NCBI GenBank assembly: GCA_964035575.1
Contig: OZ037928.1
Coordinates: 1-64,000, forward strand
Direction: 5' to 3'
Source: Rhynchopus sp. YZ270_cl-10
Lineage: Eukaryota > Euglenozoa > Diplonemea > Diplonemida > Diplonemidae
Length of the DNA: 64,000 bases
A program made the position numbers and the translations under genes. The notes under the pieces are model-generated. The model searched no databases. It saw only the letters and a program-made list of their open reading frames with translations, and had not been told where the DNA came from. Below, in pieces: positions 1 to 9,500 of this stretch (position 1 is its first letter; each line of letters begins with the position of its first letter).

Positions 1-690
1 GGGTCTGCGGGTCTGCGGGTCGGCGGGTCTGCGGGTGTGGTGTGTGTGGGTGTGGCGGGTCTGCGGGTCTGCGGGTCTGCGGGTCTGCGGGTCTGCGGGT
101 GTGGTGTGTGTGGGTGTGGCGGGTCTGCGGGTCTGCGGGTCTGCGGGTCTCCGGGTGTGGTGTGTGTGGGTGTGGCGGGTCTGCGGGTCTGCGGGTCTGC
201 GGGTCTGCGGGTGTGGTGTGTGTGGGTGTGGTGGGTCTGCGGGTCTGCGGGTCGGCGGGTCTGCGGGTCGGCGGGTCTGCGGGTGTGGTGTGTGTGGGTG
301 TGGTGGGTCTGCGGGTCTGCGGGTCGGCGGGTCTGCGGGTGTGGTGTGTGTGGGTGTGGCGGGTCTGCGGGTCTGCGGGTCTGCGGGTCTCCGGGTGTGG
401 TGTGTGTGGGTGTGGCGGGTCTGCGGGTCTGCGGGTCTGCGGGTCTGCGGGTGTGGTGTGTGTGGGTGTGGTGGGTCTGCGGGTCTGCGGGTCGGCGGGT
501 CTGCGGGTCGGCGGGTCTGCGGGTGTGGTGTGTGTGGGTGTGGTGGGTCTGCGGGTCTGCGGGTCGGCGGGTCTGCGGGTCGGCGGGTCTGCGGGTGTGG
601 TGTGTGTGGGTGTGGCGGGTCTGCGGGTCTGCGGGTCTGCGGGTCTGCGGGTCTGCGGGTCTGCGGGTCTGCGGGTCTGCGGGTCTGCGG
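1..690 (+). repeat. G-rich compound minisatellite (GGGTCTGC / GGGTGTGG units), left block
   Basis: The stretch consists of octamers GGGTCTGC, with GGGTCGGC and GGGTCTCC variants, interrupted at regular intervals by a spacer made of GGGTGTGG and TGTGTGTGGGTGTGGC. The same higher-order pattern fills 3587-6063. G3 runs are spaced by five bases, so G-quadruplex formation on the plus strand is plausible. All three plus frames stay open because the period is eight and no stop triplet occurs in the unit; this is not coding evidence. The array continues beyond the left edge. Confidence 0.95.
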
Positions 691-702
691 GTTTACGGGT
701 TT

Positions 703-930
703 GCTTTAAATGTGGGTCACATCGTACAACTCCCTGGACCAGCACACCCAAACCTCTACAAAGCTTTCAGTCAGTATCTGATGAACAACAGGTGGATGGT
801 TCATTACAATCTTCTCCTGAAATATCGGCGCCACAGAAACAATGAGGAAGTGCGCGGGGTCCTTGTTGTTAAGTATTTGTTTAAATACTTATTCAAGGGT
901 GAGCCTGTGACAGGTCTATTGATGCAATGA
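703..930 (+). pseudogene. Helitron Rep-domain fragment (copy A)
   Basis: Read in frame from the array, the translation contains NRWMVHYNLLLKY followed by VVKYLFKYLFKG. This matches the order and spacing of the Helitron-like N-terminal domain, where NRWVVPYN, LLLKY and VKYLxKYxxKG are typical. Only about 70 codons remain, without the Rep tyrosines, helicase, start codon or flanking Helitron ends. It is therefore a remnant joined to a minisatellite. The family assignment rests on motif recognition only. Confidence 0.55.
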
Positions 931-1069
931 TTTGTGTGGTAGAGTTGTGAACATTAAGGATAAAATAAGAAAACAAATAAAAAATAGCGATAAGTGGGGA
1001 GATGTCTTTGTGGGCTTGCGGGTTTGCGGGTTTTTTTGTCTCAGTTAATTTTTGTTTTTGCAAAGGAAA

Positions 1070-1642
1070 TCTCTTGTGATGAAGAAAACATTATTTTTGG
1101 GGAGTTTGTTGTTAATTGCATAAAAAGAAAAGAAAAAAAGAAAAAGAAAAAGATAAAAGTTGAAGTGAAGTTACAATTACTGGCAGTAAAGCAAATAAAA
1201 AACTTCAACACCAAAACACAGTTCAAATGATCTAAGAAGTGTTTATTTTTCTATTTTAAATTGTTTTTTGTTTGGGTTTGTATTGGATACTTCTTCCCAG
1301 CCGGAGAGAAATCTCTTGTGATGAAGAAAACATTGTTTTTGGGGAGTTTGTTGTTGATTGCATAAAAAAAAAGGGAAAAAAAGAAAAAGAGAAAAGGTGT
1401 ATCTACATTTATCAGAGCAAACCCGCAAACAAAATAACATATGGGGTGTCACAGTTTTTGTTTTTTTTTATTCATTGTTTTTAGTGCCTGCTTCCGTCAG
1501 AGGTGTTTGTCAAAAATGAAATATGTCAACAAAAACAAAGAACACTTTAAATTTCATTTTTTACTACTAGTAAAGTAATTTTACGCTTCCAAAACACACA
1601 CACTACCTCAGTCAATCATACACATATTCATACACAAAAAAA
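1070..1642. other. AT-rich spacer with an internal duplicated block
   Basis: No gene is seen. A block starting GAAATCTCTTGTGATGAAG occurs at about 1066-1150 and again at about 1309-1390, with the same following text (GGGGAGTTTGTTGTT) and an A-rich end. The last 30 bases before 1643 are A-rich and could be the leader of the next ORF. Confidence 0.6.
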
Positions 1643-2116
1643 ATGCCCAAAACCCAAAGGCAACAGCTGAAGCACGACATTGACACGTTTTTGGACCTTC
1701 CTGTCACAGCTGGCCCTATAGAGCTAGCCCTGCACAAGGCAGTGGTGGCTGTCCTCTACTGCGGAGGAATTAATGAATCCGTGTGTGCAACACTGCAATC
1801 CACTGCAATGACAAGTGACGATTATGGTGCCACATTCGAGTACAAGATCGGCGGGAAGCAAAAAAGATTCTCAATTCCAGTGGGAACTCCGGCTTACGAT
1901 GCCGTTCACAACTATGTGAGCGTGCGTACGGGGTTCAAAAGCCCCTACTTCTTCCTGGAATGTGACGCCACAAAATGCTTTCTGAGAGACAGGAGGATGC
2001 CAGTGAAAGCAGTGCGCATGATCCTGCAAAGAATGGCTGTTACCGTAGGAACTAATCCTGCAGGGTACCGTCTAAGCGACCTCCGCATGATGAGCATGAC
2101 GCGCAGGCCGTACTAA
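1643..2116 (+). CDS. Small ORF resembling the catalytic end of a tyrosine recombinase
   Basis: This ORF has 157 codons and starts at an ATG after an A-run. The layout resembles a tyrosine recombinase (phage integrase or Crypton-like) C-terminal domain. A helix LHKAVVAVLYCGGINES sits where the arm with the first arginine usually lies, then comes a beta hairpin with GGKQKRFSIP in the lysine-loop position. A YFFLE strand follows, then the helix VKAVRMILQRMAVTVG and GYRLSDLR in the H-x-x-R box position. The first arginine and the box-II histidine are not in their usual form, and the chain stops just after RRPY. It is short for a full recombinase (usually over 300 residues) and lacks the N-terminal DNA-binding half. 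It may be a remnant, a domesticated fragment, or unrelated. There is no neighbouring gene to help. Confidence 0.35.
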   Translation: MPKTQRQQLKHDIDTFLDLPVTAGPIELALHKAVVAVLYCGGINESVCATLQSTAMTSDDYGATFEYKIGGKQKRFSIPVGTPAYDAVHNYVSVRTGFKSPYFFLECDATKCFLRDRRMPVKAVRMILQRMAVTVGTNPAGYRLSDLRMMSMTRRPY

Positions 2117-2600
2117 ATATTTTTTTCTACCATGTCATCTCTCTCTTTAAATAAAAGAAATAGCAATACGTTTGTGGGGTGTGGGTTTCTAGGGTTTCGG
2201 GTTTTTTCGTAGTAGTAGTATTTTAAAGTGTCTTCAATATTTTGGTAGTAGTAGTATTTTAAATCGTCTTGAATTTTTTGGTAGTGGTAGTATGCAGGTA
2301 TTTTAAAACATCTTCAATCCGAAAAAAAAGAGCAATAAAAACAAAACAAAAAAAAAGAGAAAAATGTCACAACAAAAACAAAGAAAAGAATCTATATATT
2401 TTTTTCCTTTTTTACAAAACATTTTACCCCTCCCAAATGACACACATCACAACAGAGTAGTAACAATATGTTAGAGTAAAATGAAATGGAAAAGGTGAGA
2501 CAGCATATTAGATAGTTGTAATCTAACATAATTACGCTTCAGGCACACCAGCCTGCTATCACACACACCAGCTAGATAACGATGGTTGCTCACTTCTCGT
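2117..2600. other. Spacer with short imperfect repeats
   Basis: No gene is seen. A motif GGTAGTAGTAGTATTTTAAA recurs at about 2210-2300 with variants. The rest is A-rich text leading into the octamer array. Confidence 0.5.
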
Positions 2601-3537
2601 GCGGGTTTGCGGGTTTGCGGGTTTGCGGGTTTGCGGGTTTGCGGGTTTGCGGGTTTGCGGGTTTGCGGGTTTGCGGGTTTGCGGGTTTGCGGGTTTGCGG
2701 GTTTGCGGGTTTGCGGGTTTGCGGGTTTGCGGGTTTGCGGGTTTGCGGGTTTGCGGGTTTGCGGGTTTGCGGGTTTGCGGGTTTGCGGGTTTGCGGGTTT
2801 GCGGGTTTGCGGGTTTGCGGGTTTGCGGGTTTGCGGGTTTGCGGGTTTGCGGGTTTGCGGGTTTGCGGGTTTGCGGGTTTGCGGGTTTGCGGGTTTGCGG
2901 GTTTGCGGGTTTGCGGGTTTGCGGGTTTGCGGGTTTGCGGGTTTGCGGGTTTGCGGGTTTGCGGGTTTGCGGGTTTGCGGGTTTGCGGGTTTGCGGGTTT
3001 TGCGGGTTTGCGGGTTTGCGGGTTTGCGGGTTTGCGGGTTTGCGGGTTTGCGGGTTTGCGGGTTTGCGGGTTTGCGGGTTTGCGGGTTTGCGGGTTTGCG
3101 GGTTTTGCGGGTTTGCGGGTTTGCGGGTTTGCGGGTTTGCGGGTTTGCGGGTTTGCGGGTTTGCGGGTTTGCGGGTTTGCGGGTTTGCGGGTTTGCGGGG
3201 TTTGCGGGTTTGCGGGTTTGCGGGTTTGCGGGTTTGCGGGTTTGCGGGTTTGCGGGTTTGCGGGTTTGCGGGTTTGCGGGTTTGCGGGTTTGCGGGTTTG
3301 CGGGTTTGCGGGTTTGCGGGTTTGCGGGTTTGCGGGTTTGCGGGTTTGCGGGTTTGCGGGTTTGCGGGTTTGCGGGTTTACGGGTTTACGGGTTTGCGGG
3401 TTTGCGGGTTTGCGGGTTTACGGGTTTGCGGGTTTGCGGGTTTGCGGGTTTGCGGGTTTGCGGGTTTGCGGGTTTGCGGGTTTGCGGGTTTGCGGGTTTG
3501 CGGGTTTGCGGGTTTGCGGGTTTGCGGGTTTGCGGGT
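2601..3537 (+). repeat. Near-pure (GGGTTTGC)n octamer array, about 117 copies
   Basis: The octamer GGGTTTGC repeats almost without change. There are a few slippage events (GGGTTTTGC, GCGGGGTTTGC) and three to four units with GGGTTTAC near 3375-3420. It differs from the neighbouring arrays by T in place of C at the fifth position and by lacking the GTGTGTGG spacer. The G-rich strand runs into the window from the left, so this is an internal array and not a chromosome end. Confidence 0.95.
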
Positions 3538-3586
3538 TACTCTCTGTATATTACCGCGTTTCAGGTAGCTGAGCCGGCATCTAGTT

Positions 3587-6063
3587 GCGGGTGTGGCGGG
3601 TCTGCGGGTCTGCGGGTCTGCGGGTCTGCGGGTCTGCGGGTGTGGTGTGTGTGGGTGTGGCGGGTCTGCGGGTCTGCGGGTCTGCGGGTCTGCGGGTCTG
3701 CGGGTGTGGTGTGTGTGGGTGTGGCGGGTCTGCGGGTCTGCGGGTCGGCGGGTCTGCGGGTGTGGTGTGTGTGGGTGTGGCGGGTCTGCGGGTCTGCGGG
3801 TCTGCGGGTCTGCGGGTGTGGTGTGTGTGGGTGTGGCGGGTCTGCGGGTCTGCGGGTCTGCGGGTCTGCGGGTGTGGTGTGTGTGGGTGTGGCGGGTCTG
3901 CGGGTCTGCGGGTCTGCGGGTGTGGTGTGTGTGGGTGTGGCGGGTCTGCGGGTCTGCGGGTCTGCGGGTCTGCGGGTGTGGTGTGTGTGGGTGTGGCGGG
4001 TCTGCGGGTCTGCGGGTCTGCGGGTCTGCGGGTGTGGTGTGTGTGGGTGTGGCGGGTCTGCGGGTCTGCGGGTCTGCGGGTCTGCGGGTCTGCGGGTGTG
4101 GTGTGTGTGGGTGTGGCGGGTCTGCGGGTCTGCGGGTCTGCGGGTCTGCGGGTCTGCGGGTGTGGTGTGTGTGGGTGTGGCGGGTCTGCGGGTCTGCGGG
4201 TCTGCGGGTCTGCGGGTGTGGTGTGTGTGGGTGTGGCGGGTCGGCGGGTCTGCGGGTCTGCGGGTCTGCGGGTCTGCGGGTCTGCGGGTCGGCGGGTCTG
4301 CGGGTGTGGTGTGTGTGGGTGTGGCGGGTCTGCGGGTCTGCGGGTCTGCGGGTCTGCGGGTGTGGTGTGTGTGGGTGTGGCGGGTCTGCGGGTCTGCGGG
4401 TCTGCGGGTCTGCGGGTGTGGTGTGTGTGGGTGTGGCGGGTCTGCGGGTCTGCGGGTCTGCGGGTCTGCGGGTGTGGTGTGTGTGGGTGTGGCGGGTCTG
4501 CGGGTCTGCGGGTCTGCGGGTCTGCGGGTCTGCGGGTCTGCGGGTCTGCGGGTCGGCGGGTCTGCGGGTGTGGTGTGTGTGGGTGTGGCGGGTCTGCGGG
4601 TCTGCGGGTCTGCGGGTCTGCGGGTGTGGTGTGTGTGGGTGTGGCGGGTCTGCGGGTCTGCGGGTCTGCGGGTCTGCGGGTGTGGTGTGTGTGGGTGTGG
4701 CGGGTCTGCGGGTCTGCGGGTGTGGTGTGTGTGGGTGTGGCGGGTCTGCGGGTCGGCGGGTCTGCGGGTGTGGTGTGTGTGGGTGTGGCGGGTCTGCGGG
4801 TCTGCGGGTCTGCGGGTCTGCGGGTCTGCGGGTCTGCGGGTCTGCGGGTGTGGTGTGTGTGGGTGTGGCGGGTCTGCGGGTCTGCGGGTCTGCGGGTCTG
4901 CGGGTCTGCGGGTGTGGTGTGTGTGGGTGTGGCGGGTCTGCGGGTCTGCGGGTCTGCGGGTCTGTGGGTGTGGTGTGTGTGGGTGTGGCGGGTCTGCGGG
5001 TCTGCGGGTCTGCGGGTCTGCGGGTGTGGTGTGTGTGGGTGTGGCGGGTCTGCGGGTCTGCGGGTCGGCGGGTCTGCGGGTGTGGTGTGTGTGGGTGTGG
5101 CGGGTCTGCGGGTCTGCGGGTCTGCGGGTCTGCGGGTCTGCGGGTCTGCGGGTCGGCGGGTCTGCGGGTGTGGTGTGTGTGGGTGTGGCGGGTCTGCGGG
5201 TCTGCGGGTCTGCGGGTCTGCGGGTCTGCGGGTCTGCGGGTCTGCGGGTCTGCGGGTCTGCGGGTCTGCGGGTCTGCGGGTCTGCGGGTCTGCGGGTGTG
5301 GTGTGTGTGGGTGTGGCGGGTCTGCGGGTCTGCGGGTCTGCGGGTCTGCGGGTGTGGTGTGTGTGGGTGTGGCGGGTCTGCGGGTCTGCGGGTCGGCGGG
5401 TCTGCGGGTGTGGTGTGTGTGGGTGTGGCGGGTCTGCGGGTCTGCGGGTCTGCGGGTCTGCGGGTCTGCGGGTGTGGTGTGTGTGGGTGTGGCGGGTCTG
5501 CGGGTCTGCGGGTCTGCGGGTCTCCGGGTGTGGTGTGTGTGGGTGTGGCGGGTCTGCGGGTCTGCGGGTCTGCGGGTCTGCGGGTGTGGTGTGTGTGGGT
5601 GTGGTGGGTCTGCGGGTCTGCGGGTCGGCGGGTCTGCGGGTCGGCGGGTCTGCGGGTGTGGTGTGTGTGGGTGTGGTGGGTCTGCGGGTCTGCGGGTCGG
5701 CGGGTCTGCGGGTGTGGTGTGTGTGGGTGTGGCGGGTCTGCGGGTCTGCGGGTCTGCGGGTCTCCGGGTGTGGTGTGTGTGGGTGTGGCGGGTCTGCGGG
5801 TCTGCGGGTCTGCGGGTCTGCGGGTGTGGTGTGTGTGGGTGTGGTGGGTCTGCGGGTCTGCGGGTCGGCGGGTCTGCGGGTCGGCGGGTCTGCGGGTGTG
5901 GTGTGTGTGGGTGTGGTGGGTCTGCGGGTCTGCGGGTCGGCGGGTCTGCGGGTCGGCGGGTCTGCGGGTGTGGTGTGTGTGGGTGTGGCGGGTCTGCGGG
6001 TCTGCGGGTCTGCGGGTCTGCGGGTCTGCGGGTCTGCGGGTCTGCGGGTCTGCGGGTCTGCGG
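3587..6063 (+). repeat. G-rich compound minisatellite (GGGTCTGC / GGGTGTGG units), main block
   Basis: Runs of two to thirteen GGGTCTGC octamers alternate with a spacer built of GGGTGTGG and TGTGTGTGGGTGTGGC. GGGTCGGC and GGGTCTCC variants appear in fixed combinations, which indicates a higher-order unit of about 60-180 bp. A 48-bp unique linker (3539-3586) separates it from the GGGTTTGC array. Long open frames across the block on both strands follow from the stop-free unit. Confidence 0.95.
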
Positions 6064-6442
6064 GTTTACGGGTTTGCTTTAAATGTGGGTCACATCGTAC
6101 AACTCCCTGGACCAGCACACCCAAACCTCTACAAAGCTTTCAGTCAGTATCTGATGAACAACAGGTGGATGGTTCATTACAATCTTCTCCTGAAATATCG
6201 GCGCCACAGAAACAATGAGGAAGTGCGCGGGGTCCTTGTTGTTAAGTATTTGTTTAAATACTTATTCAAGGGTGAGCCTGTGACAGGTCTATTGATGCAA
6301 TGATTTGTGTGGTAGAGTTGTGAACATTAAGGATAAAATAAGAAAACAAATAAAAAATAGCGATAAGTGGGGAGATGTCTTTGTGGGCTTGCGGGTTTGC
6401 GGGTTTTTTTGTCTCAGTTAATTTTTGTTTTTGCAAAGGAAA
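5374..6442 (+). repeat. Direct duplication, copy B
   Basis: This block is identical by offset to 1-1069. It ends at GCAAAGGAAA and is followed by different sequence, leading within 90 bp into LINE copy 1. Confidence 0.9.
6076..6303 (+). pseudogene. Helitron Rep-domain fragment (copy B)
   Basis: This is the second copy of the fragment at 703-930, with the same NRWMVHYN and VVKYLFKYLFKG motifs. It is carried in the 1,069-bp duplicated block and is equally truncated. Confidence 0.55.
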
Positions 6443-6445
6443 CTT

Positions 6446-6532
6446 TTTGTTCCATTATTCCTCTTTTTCACAGGCCTGCCCAAGACTCCGTTTCCATACT
6501 GAAGGGTTGTATGATTCGCTCACCCCCCCTCC
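6446..6532 (+). repeat. Fragment shared with 26866-26940 (inverted)
   Basis: About 87 bp, from TTTTGTTCCATTATTCC to GCTCACCCCCCCTCC, recur as the reverse complement near 26866-26940. There the sequence continues past the point where LINE copy 1 begins here. This marks 6533 as the junction of the LINE with older sequence. Confidence 0.8.
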
Positions 6533-6534
6533 TA

Positions 6535-9500
6535 GAGTTTTGGTTCGACTGGTGGTGCAACCTCTGGGAGGTCTTCACCTCCTTGCGTCAGCCTGACCCC
6601 TGCTGGGTAGCCGAGGCACCTGAGTGGGGAGTGTTTGTGTCGTTCGCGGTCCTGGATCTGTGGAAGGACAGACGCGCCCCTACCCTCAGTCATCTCATTT
6701 TGTGGCTGGTGGGCAGGAGGACCAGGAGGACGCGACGAGGACACCGGTCCTTGAACTGGACCAAGTCACAGGCGGGCAGGCTCCGTCGGCGCAAGGCGCC
6801 CTGCAATCGTCCGCCCTCCCCGGCAGCGCACCCAGTTTTCCGCAGGATCAGGGTCGCCGATGCGTTGAGAGGTGCTTTGCAGTGTGTGGCCATCTGGGTT
6901 CTGGTTTTTGTGGGGTCTGAGCTTGGGAGGTCAGCGCCACATGCTTTGGGTTGTGCGCTGTTTCGGGACGCGGAGGTGCTGGGGGTGGGTCTGCTGCGGG
7001 GACTGTGCCGCGCACGCAGGGGGTGGCGGTGGCTGGAAGGGGCGAGCGAGCGAGTGCGCCGATGGACCGGAGGGATCCGAGTGGCTGCCAGCTTGGTGAG
7101 AGCCAGTGTGATGGGGGTGGGTCAGTTGTCGGTGCGTGCAGCCGAGTGGGTGTGGGTTGCATGGTCCGCAGGTGGTTGTTTGGCGGGTTTTGTGGCACTG
7201 GTCGGCGTCGCGCGCCCACTTGGCTGGGTTCTTCTCTTGGAGGTGCGCCGTGTGGCAGCACGCAGGTGGACTCGTAGGATCGGGATGGCATTTGGCATGC
7301 TGGCGGTGTCCCTACTGGTCTTGCTGTCGTTGTTGTGGCGAGCGGTGACGCCCTGGGACCTGCGCCCTGCCCCTGCTGATCCGGAGCACCCGGTAAGCTT
7401 GTCCCCGTTTGCGTTGACCGGTGGGTGCGCAAACGTGAACGCTCCTGCGTATACAGAGCAGGCGGTGTCTGTGGACGCGACTCTGGCGAAGTTTGGAGCT
7501 AAACGCATCCCCAACGTGTCTACTAATGATTGTGGTTATGTGGCACTACACCTCTGGGACCACGACACGCAGCCGGACGTGAGGGCAATGCGCAAGCAGC
7601 TGTATGACACAGCAGTGGAGGTGTCGAACCGCCTGGTGCAGGTGCTGGGGTCGCAGGAGGCCATGACGGAGTTTGCCAATGGTGTGACCGGCGAGGCCCA
7701 CCTCAACCACTTGGGGCTTCAGCTCACCGCGACAGCATCCCGCATCAACATCGTGGTGGTGCAGGCATCGGAAGAGAACCCCCTCGTGCGCATCACCCCT
7801 GGTAGCAAAAGAGTCGCCAAGTCGTACGCGGAGAGCTTCCAAGCGAAACTTCCCACGGTCGTCATCGCTCTCTGTGACTCTCACTTTGAGGCAGTGGAGC
7901 TTGTCCCGGAGGTGGGGAAGACCAAGGAGGGGATGGCAGAGAAGATGAGGAAGGAGGCTCGGCAGGCAGTGCTGGACACAGCGCATTTGGATGGCATCAT
8001 CCCCACCAACACCACCACCACCGCCCCCCTGGCTACCAAGCTGGGACACATCAATGCGGATCGGGTGTTCTGCCCCTTTGATGGATGCAGAGCGGGAATT
8101 TTGTCTTCGAGTGATGCGGTCGGGGGCCTGTCTCGTAAGGGCTTGCTGCAGCACATGCGTCGCCACCAGGCGGATGGGGCGTACATCCCCGACGAGCTGT
8201 TGGGCCACTTGGGCATGTCGCGCTGTGCGAACGATCAGTGCGACATGCTATTGCCGCAGAGCAAGGAGGTCTGCAACACCTGTACGGTGCACTTTGGCGA
8301 AGAAGGCTTCACCGCTCCGTCTCCCTCCAGTCGAGGAATGCTGACAGATCAGGATGACCTCCCCTCCTTTGAAGTCATGGGGACCACCAGGATCCAGCTG
8401 AAGGGCGGGTGCCCAGACAAACACCTGCAGCTGTACAGCGAGCTCTTCCTGAGGGTCCTCATGGACATCCTGGAGTACCAGGACGAGGTGGCCTGGAAGC
8501 GCCTTGCACTGTTCTTCACAGTGTTGCACCGGACACGGACAGAACGAGGGGGCAAGGACCAGGAGCGACGTTTGACGAGCACCTGGGGGAAGGACTTGGA
8601 GGCTTGGAAGGCTGGCCAGTATGTCGCCCTGTGGGAGCAAACGGTAGAGGAGCGGAAGCCAAGGCCCTCGGGGTGGTCGGATGAAGACACTGACGAAGGG
8701 AGACGGAAGCGCACCATCGCCAAAGCGAGAGCAGGACTCCCGAGCCAGGCCATGTCTTGCGCTACCAGCGACGGCCTCGCCCCACAGACACCGGCTACGC
8801 TGGAAAAGCTTCAGACGAAGCACCCAGCCGCTGCCGACTCCAAGGCCCTGGAGCAGGCGGATTGGCCCCAGCCTCAGGAGGTCCCACCGGTGACAGTGGT
8901 GGAGGTGATGAAGGCCCTGCGGAGCATGCCGAAGTCATCGGCGGCGGGTCCCTCGAACGTGACGGGCGCGCACCTTCGTACACTTTGCCTACAGAGGCGG
9001 GCTAAGGGCACTTTGGCAGCGCTGGCCGCAGTGTTGACGTCTTTGGCACGAGGAAATGCTCCAGTGGAGGTGGCTGAGTTCTTCGCCGGCGCTAACTTGG
9101 TGGCTCTCCGGAAGCCTGCAAAGGGGCCGGGCCTGGAGGAGGACGTGCGACCGATTGCGGTTGGGGACACTCTCCGCAGACTGGTGGGAAAGATTCTGTC
9201 GGCGCGAGTGCGGGTGCCTGCTAGGACGCTTCTTCTTCGAGGGAACCAGGTGGGGGTGGCAACGGCAAGGGGGGCGGCAGTGGCGACTGATGTTATCTCG
9301 CAGTACGCCGTGCGCAACCGCGGAAAAGGTAAAGTCATTTTGAAAATTGACTACCGTAACGCGTTCAACTGCGTAGACCGCCTGTCGATGCTAAGAGCGG
9401 TCGACGCGAACCTCCCCGAGCTGGCCCCATGGGTGCGATGGTGTTACCTGGAGCCCTCCAGCCTGTTTTATGGTGGGGATACCATAAGGTCACAGCGCGG

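Larger units (their letters stand above)
1..1069 (+). repeat. Direct duplication, copy A (copy B at 5374-6442)
   Basis: Positions 1-1069 match 5374-6442 at a constant offset of 5,373 bp, with no length difference detected. The block includes the end of the minisatellite, a Helitron-like fragment and an AT-rich tail ending in GCAAAGGAAA. After position 1069 the two copies diverge completely. The left boundary lies outside the window. Confidence 0.9.

Noticed and set aside
2601-3537. Telomere
   Set aside because: At a left chromosome end the plus strand should be C-rich; here it is G-rich, and unique sequence lies on both sides.
2599-6303. 1,234-codon plus-strand ORF and companion long ORFs on both strands over the arrays
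   Set aside because: The octamer units contain no stop triplet in any frame, so long frames arise automatically. The Gly/Leu/Arg/Val/Cys and Pro/Arg/Thr translations have no domain content.
8248-8823. Antisense ORFs of 100-470 codons within both LINEs and PEX5
   Set aside because: GC-rich coding sequence leaves antisense frames open. The sense frames have clear domains and the antisense ones none.
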